Source: Poseidonibacter lekithochrous
Lineage (GTDB): Bacteria; Campylobacterota; Campylobacteria; Campylobacterales; Arcobacteraceae
Assembly: GCF_018861145.1 (NCBI RefSeq)
Contig: NZ_JAHKQT010000017.1
Location: forward strand, 216,382-280,381
DNA length: 64,000 nt
Reading direction: 5' to 3'
Shown here: positions 17,406 to 25,120 of the stretch, piece after piece
Numbering within the stretch: position 1 is the first letter of the stretch
Layout: each line of letters opens with the position of its first letter
The notes under the pieces: model-generated
The model's database searches: none
Seen by the model: the letters and a program-made list of their open reading frames with translations, nothing else
What the model was told of the DNA's origin: nothing
Made by a program: the position numbers and the translations under genes

Positions 17406-18070
17406 GTAATTTTTCCATCCTTTATATTTATAGTATTATCAACAAAATCAAGATTATCAAAAATTGGATCATGTGTTGCTATTATAATTGTTTTATTAAG
17501 CTTTTTTAAGTTTCTCATAACTTCAATAAATTTTAATGAATTATCATTATCTAAATTAGCTGTTGGTTCATCACAAAGAATAATATCAGGATTATTAACT
17601 AAAGCTCTTGCTATTGCTGTTCTTTGTTTTTCTCCACCTGAAAGGTTTGATACAGTTTCATGTTTTTTATGTTCAATATTTGCAAGAGTTAAAGCAGTTA
17701 GAACTTTTTGATTAATTTCTTTTTGACTAAGACCTAAAGGAACTAAAGGAATCGAAACATTTTCTTCAACAGTTAATTCATTAAATAGATTATAAGATTG
17801 GAAAATAAATCCTAAATTCTTTGCTCTAAAAGCTGAACTATGTAAGTCAGGTAATTTTGCAATACTATCATTATTTATAATTACATCCCCAGATGAGGGT
17901 TTTGATAAAGCACCTAAAATAGAAAGTAAAGTAGACTTTCCACTTCCACTAACACCTTTTAATATAACACATGAAGAAGTTTGAATTTCTATATTTATAT
18001 CTTTTAAAGCTTTGAACTCTTTTTTTGTATTTTGATTAAATACTTTATTTAAATTATTTACTTTTATCAT
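17402..18070 (-). CDS. ABC transporter ATPase, LolD/MacB type
   Basis: 222-aa nucleotide-binding subunit. Walker A is GVSGSGKST at residues 39-47, the Q-loop glutamine is in IFQSYNLF (Gln91), the signature LSGGEKQR at 143-150, Walker B ILCDEPT with Asp167-Glu168, and the switch histidine is in IIATHD. The sequence class is that of LolD, MacB and FtsE, whose partners are four-helix FtsX-like permeases and which do mechanical or export work instead of import. Four-base overlaps join it to the permease upstream and the cysteine-rich protein downstream, so the three products are made together. Confidence 0.92.
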   Translation of the reverse strand: MIKVNNLNKVFNQNTKKEFKALKDINIEIQTSSCVILKGVSGSGKSTLLSILGALSKPSSGDVIINNDSIAKLPDLHSSAFRAKNLGFIFQSYNLFNELTVEENVSIPLVPLGLSQKEINQKVLTALTLANIEHKKHETVSNLSGGEKQRTAIARALVNNPDIILCDEPTANLDNDNSLKFIEVMRNLKKLNKTIIIATHDPIFDNLDFVDNTINIKDGKIT

Positions 18071-19245
18071 TTCATACTCTCACTTGGCTCAATTACTGCA
18101 ATTTTCCATGTAGGGATTAAAACAGCAGAAATAAAAGGAATTATAAAAAATAAAAACAGTGTTGTAATAGTTGAAAAATCAATATTTGGTGAAAATGAAA
18201 CACTATTCTCTAAGTTTCCAAAACCTAAAAAGATATTACTTAATATGGGAGCATCTAAAAAGAAAACAAAAATATAAGCAATAATAACACCAATTAGAAA
18301 AGAAATAAAAGCAATGATAAAAGTTTCCCAAATCTTTAGTCTTATTACATCTTTTATACTCCAACCAACAGCTCTTAAAATACCAATTTCTTTTCTATCA
18401 CTTGAACTAATCATCGTATATCTTTGGTAAAGAATTAAAACAAAAGTTATCATAACAATAATAAATAAAATCAAGAAAATACCACCTTTATAGTTATATA
18501 GATTTTCATAGGCTTTTTTAATATCCTCTTTTTGAATAACTCTTATATCTAGGTGTTTTAAAATAAGTTCTATTTTGATATTGGAATGTTCTAATTCATT
18601 TGGTATATTTAAAACTATATCAGTGGATTCATCTTCATTTATATTTAAAATCTCTTTAGCAAGAGAAATATCCATAATAATTAAATCATTTGCAATTATA
18701 TTTGCATCTTTAGGTAAGGCTTTAAAAATTGATACTTCTTTTAATTCTCTATTATATAATTTAAATGAGTAATCATTAAAATAGTGAAATTCTTTGAGTA
18801 CTTCTTTTACTCCATTTCCTATAATCATTGAATCTTTTTCTAAGAAATTCTCAATATCTAGTATTTTTAAAAGCTCTTTTATATTTTTATTAGTTGATTC
18901 TTCAAATAAATCAATACCTACAATTGTAAAATATTTTTCTGAAGGTTCAAAGAAATATTGTCCATAAACTCTTTGTTGGATATTTGAAATACCATTTATC
19001 TCTCTAAAATCTTCAATCCATGAGTTAGGTGTATTTACTATTTTACCTGATTTTATTCTTTGAACTACAAAATCGCTTTGTGCATCTAGAGTATTAAAGA
19101 CTTCTTTTTGAACTGATGATGATATAAAAAGTATTGAAGATATTAAAAATACAATTAAAATTGATATTAAAGAAATTGCTATATGTTTTGATTTATGCTT
19201 ATAAATCAATAAAAATAAAAAGTTTAAAAAAGTACTAGTTTTCAT
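18067..19245 (-). CDS. FtsX/MacB-type ABC permease
   Basis: 392 aa with the four-helix MacB/LolC layout: helix 1 at residues 21-43, a periplasmic domain of about 210 residues, then helices at 255-273, 308-330 and 361-378. The cytoplasmic loop EIGILRAVGWS (286-296) after helix 2 is the family hallmark that contacts the ATPase, and the C-terminus ends EPSESMK. One permease gene implies a homodimer. The 5' end overlaps an 86-codon frame upstream that lacks a standard start codon. Substrate unknown. Confidence 0.9.
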   Translation of the reverse strand: MKTSTFLNFLFLLIYKHKSKHIAISLISILIVFLISSILFISSSVQKEVFNTLDAQSDFVVQRIKSGKIVNTPNSWIEDFREINGISNIQQRVYGQYFFEPSEKYFTIVGIDLFEESTNKNIKELLKILDIENFLEKDSMIIGNGVKEVLKEFHYFNDYSFKLYNRELKEVSIFKALPKDANIIANDLIIMDISLAKEILNINEDESTDIVLNIPNELEHSNIKIELILKHLDIRVIQKEDIKKAYENLYNYKGGIFLILFIIVMITFVLILYQRYTMISSSDRKEIGILRAVGWSIKDVIRLKIWETFIIAFISFLIGVIIAYIFVFFLDAPILSNIFLGFGNLENSVSFSPNIDFSTITTLFLFFIIPFISAVLIPTWKIAVIEPSESMK

Positions 19246-19495
19246 ATACGAAATCCAAATAATTTATTTTTCTTTGTCCAGGATAAGTAATATGAGAAAA
19301 ATCTTCATATACTCTAATCCTTGGCTCATATTCTGAAGTAGAAAGTGATATTCCAGGAATCTTTATAAGAGTTGAAATACTTTTTGTGAATAAATTACTT
19401 TTCTTTTCAAAATTAGCATGAATAAAAATAAAGAAAATTAATAAAGAAAATAATGATAATATTGTTAATAAAAAGTTTTTACTTAAAGTAGTGAT
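19235..19495 (-). CDS. Small membrane-anchored protein with apparent ATC start
   Basis: An 86-codon open frame that has no ATG, GTG or TTG at its 5' end. It reads ITTLSKNFLL..., with a strong membrane helix at residues 7-26 and a predicted periplasmic tail of about 60 residues ending INYLDFVYEN. AGGAG lies six bases before the ATC codon at 19495-19493, ideal spacing, and the nearest upstream in-frame codon is a stop. The frame overlaps the permease start by 11 bases, as expected of operon genes. I think it is real, using a rare AUC start, or else it carries a point mutation in the start codon. Family not recognised; it may be an accessory subunit of the ABC system. Confidence 0.6.
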   Translation of the reverse strand: MTTLSKNFLLTILSLFSLLIFFIFIHANFEKKSNLFTKSISTLIKIPGISLSTSEYEPRIRVYEDFSHITYPGQRKINYLDFVYEN

Positions 19496-19634
19496 TTAAA
19501 GCTCCTATAATTTATTAGTCATTTTATCTTTATAACATTAATAAAGTGTTAAATTTTTAGTTTTTATTACTCTTGAAGAATAAAACTTTTCTGTTTAGAA
19601 GTACCTAAAAATAGTGACTTGTAAAGCTCTTATA

Positions 19635-19672
19635 TTATATATATAATAAAAAGTATATAATTATATATATAA
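19635..19672 (+). promoter_or_regulatory. AT-only inverted repeat before the DksA-like gene
   Basis: TTATATATATAAT (19635-19647) and ATTATATATATAA (19660-19672) are perfect inverted copies with a 12-base spacer. The repeat ends just before AAGGAG (19675-19680), the ribosome-binding site of the next gene. It contains several possible -10 boxes and could also fold in the RNA next to the ribosome-binding site. Either reading would affect expression of the DksA-like protein. Confidence 0.55.
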
Positions 19673-19687
19673 CTAAGGAGAACTTTA

Positions 19688-20053
19688 ATGCCCAATAGAC
19701 AACAGATTAGTGAATTAAAAGAGACATTAATCCAAAGACAAGAGACAATTCTAAAAAATATAAATGGAAGTAGAGATAATATTGATCAACTAAAAGATCA
19801 AGACATTAAAGATGATCTAGATTATGCGGAAGTAATAAGTGATTCATTTACAGAAGGTATGATAGCTAATCATCAATTAGCTGAGTTAAAACAGATTGAA
19901 GAAGCAATTAAGAAAATTGAAGATGGTTCTTATGGAACTTGTTCAATGTGTGGTATTACTATTCCTATTGGTAGATTAAAAGCTAAGCCATTTGCTAAGT
20001 TTTGTACAGAGTGTAGAGAAGTTTTTGAAAAAGAACAAGCTAAAAAACATTAG
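19688..20053 (+). CDS. DksA/TraR-family zinc-finger protein
   Basis: 121-aa regulator that likely binds in the RNA polymerase secondary channel. A coiled-coil N-terminal part (residues 1-78) carries DDLDYA at 42-47, matching the DxxDxA tip motif of DksA. The C-terminal four-cysteine finger is Cys85-x2-Cys88 and Cys106-x2-Cys109 (CSMC, CTEC). DksA works with ppGpp in the stringent response; the short length fits the Campylobacterota type. It has AAGGAG seven bases before the ATG, an upstream AT palindrome and a strong terminator after it, so it forms its own transcript. Confidence 0.9.
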   Translation: MPNRQQISELKETLIQRQETILKNINGSRDNIDQLKDQDIKDDLDYAEVISDSFTEGMIANHQLAELKQIEEAIKKIEDGSYGTCSMCGITIPIGRLKAKPFAKFCTECREVFEKEQAKKH

Positions 20054-20074
20054 TAGTTAAAGATAGTATAAAAT

Positions 20075-20108
20075 AAAATACTATTAGGTCTTATCCTAAT
20101 AGTATTTT
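20075..20108. terminator. Bidirectional terminator
   Basis: AAAATACTATTAGG (20075-20088) and CCTAATAGTATTTT (20095-20108) form a perfect 14-pair stem with a six-base loop, flanked by A-runs on one side and T-runs on the other. It separates the convergent DksA-like and BamB-like genes and should work in both directions. Confidence 0.9.
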
Positions 20109-20116
20109 CTAGAAGA

Positions 20117-21100
20117 TTATGGAAGTGTTATTACTCTTGAGTCAGTATATATTTTATTTCCAATAACGATTAATCTTTCTTCATTATCAAAATCAAAATT
20201 ATAAACTTTATCATTTGTAAAATCATCATTTATATTTATAATAAATTCTTGTGATTCAATTGCATATAATGAATTTGTAAATGCAAGTGCATGAATTTTT
20301 GAGTACTTGAATTTTTTACTATGTATCTCTTCTAATGCTAGATTTAATTGAACTAGTCTTCCATCAATAGTTGCAATATAAACATTTTCTTTATTTACAA
20401 TAATATCTCTAATCTCATAATCTTTTGAAAGAATATTTTTTGTAGATATTGTTACGATTTTATTTGCAGTTGCTGCAATTAAAGTTTGTTTATCTTCAAT
20501 TACCTTTAAAAATATAATATTATTGAATTCATTGTCTAAGTCAACAGATATATTTTTTACAGATTCATTTGTTTTTGTTGATATAATAATAATCTTTCCA
20601 TTTAATGTAGGGAAAAGAACTAAATTTCCCATAAAGTGTGGATTTGCAATTCTTGTATCATTTGCTAGAGATATTGATAAATATTCTTTAAAAAGTGTCT
20701 TCTTCGTTTCAATATCAAATAGTTCAATAGAATTATTTGAATAAACTAATGCAAGTTTATTATCTTTTAAAGAAGCAGCAACTACGATATTCTCTACTTT
20801 TAACTCTTCATTACCAATTAATAATGTATCTTTATAGTTAGTTGCAAGAATTTTTCCTGTATTACTAACATTTAAAAAATCAAAATTTTCAGGAAGTTTA
20901 AAGTCAGAAATTCCATCTCTTGTAAGAATCGTACCGTCTTCTAAAGTTGCACCATCTCTATTCATGGATTTTATAGAAGAAGATAAAGTTGACTCATCTA
21001 CTTTTAAAGTACTTTTTACATTTTCTGGCTCAAAATACTTTTTACTTCCACATCCTGTTATTAAAAATAATGTAGCTAATAAAATTAAAAAGTGCTTCAT
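20117..21100 (-). CDS. Lipoprotein with predicted beta-propeller, BamB-like
   Basis: 327 aa with a lipoprotein signal (LFLITGC, lipidated Cys17). The body is a series of beta-rich repeats of about 40 residues (for example DNKLALVYSNNSIELFDIETKK and ENVYIATIDGRLVQLNLALEE), as in PQQ/WD-type propellers. Together with the upstream YfgM-like gene it reproduces the yfgM-bamB order of E. coli, where BamB is a lipoprotein of the beta-barrel assembly machine. I infer a BamB-type role in the outer membrane; sequence identity to BamB is not obvious by eye. Nine bases separate the two genes. Confidence 0.7.
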   Translation of the reverse strand: MKHFLILLATLFLITGCGSKKYFEPENVKSTLKVDESTLSSSIKSMNRDGATLEDGTILTRDGISDFKLPENFDFLNVSNTGKILATNYKDTLLIGNEELKVENIVVAASLKDNKLALVYSNNSIELFDIETKKTLFKEYLSISLANDTRIANPHFMGNLVLFPTLNGKIIIISTKTNESVKNISVDLDNEFNNIIFLKVIEDKQTLIAATANKIVTISTKNILSKDYEIRDIIVNKENVYIATIDGRLVQLNLALEEIHSKKFKYSKIHALAFTNSLYAIESQEFIININDDFTNDKVYNFDFDNEERLIVIGNKIYTDSRVITLP

Positions 21101-21109
21101 AATATTCCT

Positions 21110-21691
21110 TTATTTTGTAAGTAAATAGTGTTCTAATAATGTAGATAATTCAGAGGCTTTTGATGACTTTTGGATTAGTGTAAGTGCAACTTTTGCCTCT
21201 TTATATTTTCCTTCATTAGCTAAAAGTAATGCTTTGTTAAATATTGCAAACTCTTTAAGTAAAAAATCACTTTTCATAGATAATTCATTTAACTTTGCAA
21301 CATCATTACTTATTAATGCTTTTTGATATTCTGATAATTCTTTTAAATAAGGAATGTTTGTTTCAGGATAATTACCATCTTTTTTAGCTTGTAAATACAT
21401 AGCTACTTCATAAAGTTTATTATTTGTTTCTTTTAAAGTATCTAGTGCTTGGGTATCTTTTGGATTGGCAATTACTTTGTCAAATGCAATATTTGATGCT
21501 GTTTTATTTCTTTCATTATTATAACTATTAATACCTATAGCAATTGCTGCAATTATTCCAATTGAAACAAGACCTATAATTAAAGCTTTATATCTTTTAT
21601 AAAAGCTCTCAACTTTTACAACGCTTTCTAGGAATTTTTCTTCACTATTTAGCTCATCTTTAACAAAATCAACATTTTCTTTCATACTCAT
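21110..21691 (-). CDS. YfgM-like membrane-anchored helical-repeat protein
   Basis: 193 aa. A short cytoplasmic N-terminus is followed by a membrane helix at residues 35-54 and a periplasmic helical region with TPR-like repeats (NKALLLANEGKYKEAKVALTLIQ near 155-177). The architecture is that of YfgM/Tol-Pal-type TPR_21 proteins, periplasmic chaperone partners of the SecYEG complex. It precedes the BamB-like lipoprotein gene by nine bases, matching the yfgM-bamB operon. The first ATG (21691) has AAAGG nine bases before; a second ATG two codons later is possible. Confidence 0.7.
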   Translation of the reverse strand: MSMKENVDFVKDELNSEEKFLESVVKVESFYKRYKALIIGLVSIGIIAAIAIGINSYNNERNKTASNIAFDKVIANPKDTQALDTLKETNNKLYEVAMYLQAKKDGNYPETNIPYLKELSEYQKALISNDVAKLNELSMKSDFLLKEFAIFNKALLLANEGKYKEAKVALTLIQKSSKASELSTLLEHYLLTK

Positions 21692-21805
21692 ATTTATAAA
21701 CCTTTTTTAAAACTAGATGATATAGTACAAAAAAGTTTATAAAACCTTACTTTTATAAACTTTTTTGTATAATTTATCTTTATAAATTTAAAAGGTTATA
21801 TACAT

Positions 21806-23095
21806 ATGAAGAAATTATTAGTAGCAATATCTCTTGGATTATTATTCTCTCAATCTATCGTTGCAGATGAAGAAAACGAAGAGAAATCGAGATTTGAGTC
21901 ATTATCAAAATTAACAAAAGTAATCGGTACAGTTGAAAAATACTATGTTGATGATATAAAATTAGAAGAAATTGTAAACAAAGCACTTAAAGGGCTTATG
22001 CAAGAATTAGATGCTCATTCAACTTTTTTAGATGCTAAATCTTCAAAAGAGATGAATATTCAAACAAAGGGTGAGTTTGGTGGTTTAGGAATCACTGTTG
22101 GAATGAGAGATGGTGCTTTAACTGTTATTTCTCCAATTGATGATACTCCAGCTTTTAAAGCAGGAATAAAATCTTCTGATATTATTTTAAAAATCGATGA
22201 AACATCAACTTTAAATATGACTTTGGATGAAGCTGTTTCCCTAATGAGAGGAAAACCAAAAACTGATATTTTATTAACAGTTGTTCGAAAATCGGAAAAT
22301 AAACCCGTTAAAATTAAAATTACAAGAGATATTATTAAAATTCAATCAGTATTTTCAAAAACATTTGAAAATGAAAATTTATTATACTTAAGAGTTTCAA
22401 GTTTTGATAGAAAAGTAGTTGATGGTTTAGAAAAAGCTATCAAAGATAATCCAGATGTAAAAGGTTTAGTTCTTGATTTAAGAAATAATCCAGGTGGTTT
22501 ACTTTCACAAGCAATTGGAGTAGTTGATCTATTCGTTGATAGAGGTGTTATTGTATCTCAAAAAGGTAGAGATGAGGAAGACGAAGAAAAATTTGAAGCA
22601 ACAAGTTCTAACACTGCTTCAAGACTTCCTATGGTTGTTTTAATAAATGGTGGTTCAGCCTCTGCCTCTGAAATTGTTTCAGGAGCATTACAAGATCATA
22701 AAAGAGCTATTTTAATTGGTGAAAAAACATTTGGTAAAGGTTCAGTTCAAGCCATTTTACCTATTACAAAAGATAGAAAAGAGACTATAAAACTTACAAT
22801 TGCAAAGTATTATTTACCAAGTGGTAGAACAATTCAAGCAGTAGGTGTTACCCCTGATATTATTGCCTTTTCAGGAAAAGCTACACAAGGTGAAGATTCT
22901 GAGTTTAAAATAAAAGAAGCAGATCTAAAAAAACATCTTGAAGGTGAATTAGAAAAAGTAGATGAAAAAGTAAAAAAAGAACAAGAAGAAAATAAAGAAG
23001 ATAATAAGATTATTACTAAAGAAGATGTTTTAAATGATAATCAACTAAATACTTCAATTGGTATTTTAAAAAGTCTTATAATTATAAATGAATAA
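21806..23095 (+). CDS. ctpA: S41 C-terminal processing protease
   Basis: 429-aa periplasmic protease. Signal peptide at residues 1-20. An N-terminal helical part is followed by a PDZ domain (GEFGGLGITVG to about 175) and the S41 protease core. The catalytic residues line up as Ser286 in NGGSASASEI, Lys311 in EKTFGKG and Gln315, with the 25- and 4-residue spacings of CtpA/CtpB. A charged Glu/Lys-rich tail follows the core. Such proteases trim or degrade periplasmic and murein-associated proteins. AAAGG precedes the ATG; purC starts 11 bases after its stop. Confidence 0.93.
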   Translation: MKKLLVAISLGLLFSQSIVADEENEEKSRFESLSKLTKVIGTVEKYYVDDIKLEEIVNKALKGLMQELDAHSTFLDAKSSKEMNIQTKGEFGGLGITVGMRDGALTVISPIDDTPAFKAGIKSSDIILKIDETSTLNMTLDEAVSLMRGKPKTDILLTVVRKSENKPVKIKITRDIIKIQSVFSKTFENENLLYLRVSSFDRKVVDGLEKAIKDNPDVKGLVLDLRNNPGGLLSQAIGVVDLFVDRGVIVSQKGRDEEDEEKFEATSSNTASRLPMVVLINGGSASASEIVSGALQDHKRAILIGEKTFGKGSVQAILPITKDRKETIKLTIAKYYLPSGRTIQAVGVTPDIIAFSGKATQGEDSEFKIKEADLKKHLEGELEKVDEKVKKEQEENKEDNKIITKEDVLNDNQLNTSIGILKSLIIINE

Positions 23096-23106
23096 CAGGA
23101 GAATAA

Positions 23107-24060
23107 ATGAAAATTAGTGATATTGTTGCATTGGGGCTTTGGCCAGAATCAAAGAAAACAACATCAAAAAAAGGTATAGATGAACTTGAAGAATTAGGAT
23201 ATAACCTTTTTTATATTGGGAAAAATGCAGATTTATATACTTGTCCAGGTGAAGATCGAAAGGTTTTATTAGTAAGAAGTGATAGATGTTCAGTTTTTGA
23301 TATTCCTTTAAATTTAGAAATTGAAGGTAAGGGTGTGTCTCAAACTGCAATTTCAAATAATGGTGCACTATTTGCAAAAAAATCTGGCATTAGAACTGCA
23401 ATATTATCTGAAAAGATTGACCAAAGCTTAAGCATCGCTCCTAGATGTCAACTAATGGAATTATGTAAACCTTTGGAAGCTGAAATTGATGGTGAGCTTG
23501 TACAGTTTGAATTTATTTTTAGAAACTATTTAACAGGTTCATTATTTGATGCTTGTCAAAATGGAAGTGATCCTTATGGTTTAGATTTATCTTCTGATTT
23601 AAAACAATGGCATAAATTTGAAACTCCGTTATTTACTCCAACTACTAAGGGTATTAAAGATGTACCTTTAAACTCTAAAATTGTTAGAGAAAAATTTCCA
23701 GAAATCATTTCTAGTATGGAAAAATTATTTAAAGACTTTACAAAATTTGCATATGATAATGGAATTGTAGTTGTTGATACAAAATTTGAAATATTTATTG
23801 ATGAATCTGGACAATGGGTTTTAGGGGATGAAGTTTTAACACCTGAAAGTTCAAGATTTATTGCACGAGAAGATTTTGAGAATGCAAATTATATTTCTAT
23901 GGATAAACAAATTTTAAGAAATTTCGGTAAAGAAAATAACTGGAAAGAAAAATCAAAAGATTTAAAAGGCGGTGAAAAGTTAGAAGTAAATGTACCTGAT
24001 TCTATTAAGAATACAATTTTAAATGGGTATACTACTATTCTAAATAGCTTAAGTAAGTAG
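23107..24060 (+). CDS. purC: SAICAR synthetase
   Basis: 317-aa phosphoribosylaminoimidazole-succinocarboxamide synthase, the ATP-dependent step joining aspartate to CAIR in purine synthesis. The protein has the longer (eukaryote/plant-like) form, with LFYIGKNADLYTC, RSDRCSVFDIPLN (substrate/ATP loop), FIFRNYLTGSLFDA and the VDTKFEIFIDESGQWVLGDEVLTPESSRF segment, where DTKFEF-like and DEVLTPDSSR motifs are typical. It is followed by purS and purQ after a 99-bp gap that holds a possible promoter. Confidence 0.95.
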   Translation: MKISDIVALGLWPESKKTTSKKGIDELEELGYNLFYIGKNADLYTCPGEDRKVLLVRSDRCSVFDIPLNLEIEGKGVSQTAISNNGALFAKKSGIRTAILSEKIDQSLSIAPRCQLMELCKPLEAEIDGELVQFEFIFRNYLTGSLFDACQNGSDPYGLDLSSDLKQWHKFETPLFTPTTKGIKDVPLNSKIVREKFPEIISSMEKLFKDFTKFAYDNGIVVVDTKFEIFIDESGQWVLGDEVLTPESSRFIAREDFENANYISMDKQILRNFGKENNWKEKSKDLKGGEKLEVNVPDSIKNTILNGYTTILNSLSK

Positions 24061-24100
24061 CTTAAAAATAGATGTAGTCATAAATATAGAGTGTTTTTTT

Positions 24101-24132
24101 CTAAACTACCTAAAGGTAATTTTAGATATAAT
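24101..24132 (+). promoter_or_regulatory. purS promoter -10 with an upstream palindrome
   Basis: TATAAT at 24127-24132 lies 28 bases before the purS ATG. Just upstream an imperfect palindrome (CTAAAcTACC-TAAA-GGTAatTTTAG, 24101-24125) covers the -35 position, where no consensus is visible. It could be an operator or simply the end hairpin of purC. Confidence 0.5.
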
Positions 24133-24159
24133 CGCAAAAATATAAATTGAAGGGAATAA

Positions 24160-24405
24160 ATGAAAGCAATTGTAAATGTAGCATTAAAGCAAGGCGTATT
24201 AGACGATCAAGGTAAAGCAACTCATCATGCTTTAGATACTTTAGGATTCAAAGAAGTAGTAAAAGACGTAAGAATTGGTAAACAAATTATTATTGAATTA
24301 AACTCTTCAAATGAAACTGAAGCTAAAGAAGAAGTTGTAAAAATGTGTGAAAAACTTCTTGCTAATACTGTTATTGAAGATTACGATATCGAAATAGTAG
24401 GTTAA
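24160..24405 (+). CDS. purS: FGAM synthase subunit PurS
   Basis: 81-aa small subunit that links PurQ and PurL in the three-part formylglycinamidine synthase. Opening KAIVNVALKQGVLDDQGKATHHALDTLGF and the GKQIIIELN strand are typical of the family, as is the size. AAGGGAATAA precedes the ATG. purQ begins one base after the stop. PurL is not in the window. Confidence 0.95.
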   Translation: MKAIVNVALKQGVLDDQGKATHHALDTLGFKEVVKDVRIGKQIIIELNSSNETEAKEEVVKMCEKLLANTVIEDYDIEIVG

Positions 24406-24406
24406 T

Positions 24407-25078
24407 ATGAAAGTTTCAGTATTACAATTTCCAGGAACAAATTGTGAGTATGATACACAATATGCTTTTGAACAATTAGGTGCAGACGTAGAAATTGTTT
24501 GGCACAAAGAAAAGAATATTCCAAAAGATACAGACCTTTTAGTAATTCCTGGTGGATTTTCGTATGGTGATTACTTAAGATCAGGCGCAATTGCTAGATT
24601 TGCAAATATCATGGATTCAGTTCAAGCGTATGCAGCTAGTGGTGGTAAAATTTTAGGAATTTGTAATGGATTCCAAATTTTATTAGAAGCTGGTTTATTA
24701 CCAGGAGCTATGAAGAGAAATGATTCTTTACATTTTATTTCTAAATTTCACAATTTAAAAGTTATTGATAATAATAATACATTTTTATCACTACTTAAAA
24801 AAGATGAAGTTGTTAATGTTCCAGTTGCTCATCATGATGGTAATTATTTCATTGATGCAAAAGGTTTAAAACAATTAGAAGAGAATGGTCAAATATTATT
24901 AAAATATTGTAATGAAGATGGAACTACAAGAAATTTAAATGGTTCTGTTTCTAATATTGCAGGTATTTGTAATAAAGAAAAAAATATTTTTGGTTTAATG
25001 CCTCATCCAGAAAGAGCAATGGAAAATTTGCTTGGTGGTGATGATGGAGTAAGAATGCTTAAGGGTTTTTTACAATAA
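24407..25078 (+). CDS. purQ: FGAM synthase glutaminase subunit PurQ
   Basis: 223-aa class I glutamine amidotransferase that supplies ammonia to PurL. Catalytic Cys86 is in ILGICNGFQ and the His200/Glu202 pair is in LMPHPERA; the N-terminal FPGTNCEYD and VIPGGFSYGDYLRSG loops are family marks. Length is normal. It follows purS by one base and is closed by a short hairpin. Confidence 0.96.
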   Translation: MKVSVLQFPGTNCEYDTQYAFEQLGADVEIVWHKEKNIPKDTDLLVIPGGFSYGDYLRSGAIARFANIMDSVQAYAASGGKILGICNGFQILLEAGLLPGAMKRNDSLHFISKFHNLKVIDNNNTFLSLLKKDEVVNVPVAHHDGNYFIDAKGLKQLEENGQILLKYCNEDGTTRNLNGSVSNIAGICNKEKNIFGLMPHPERAMENLLGGDDGVRMLKGFLQ

Positions 25079-25079
25079 A

Positions 25080-25099
25080 GATATAGCTTTGGCTATATC
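25080..25099 (+). terminator. Possible terminator after purQ
   Basis: GATATAGC (25080-25087) and GCTATATC (25092-25099) form an eight-pair stem with a TTTG loop. Only a short T-rich stretch follows, so termination may be weak. Confidence 0.5.
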
Positions 25100-25120
25100 C
25101 TTATTCTGAAAAAGCTAATT

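Noticed and set aside
19493..19525. A five-codon leader peptide (MTNKL) starting at the ATG upstream of the 86-codon frame
   Set aside because: Its stop overlaps the AGGAG site, which is suggestive, but it is too short and has no binding site of its own; two stops separate it from the 86-codon frame.
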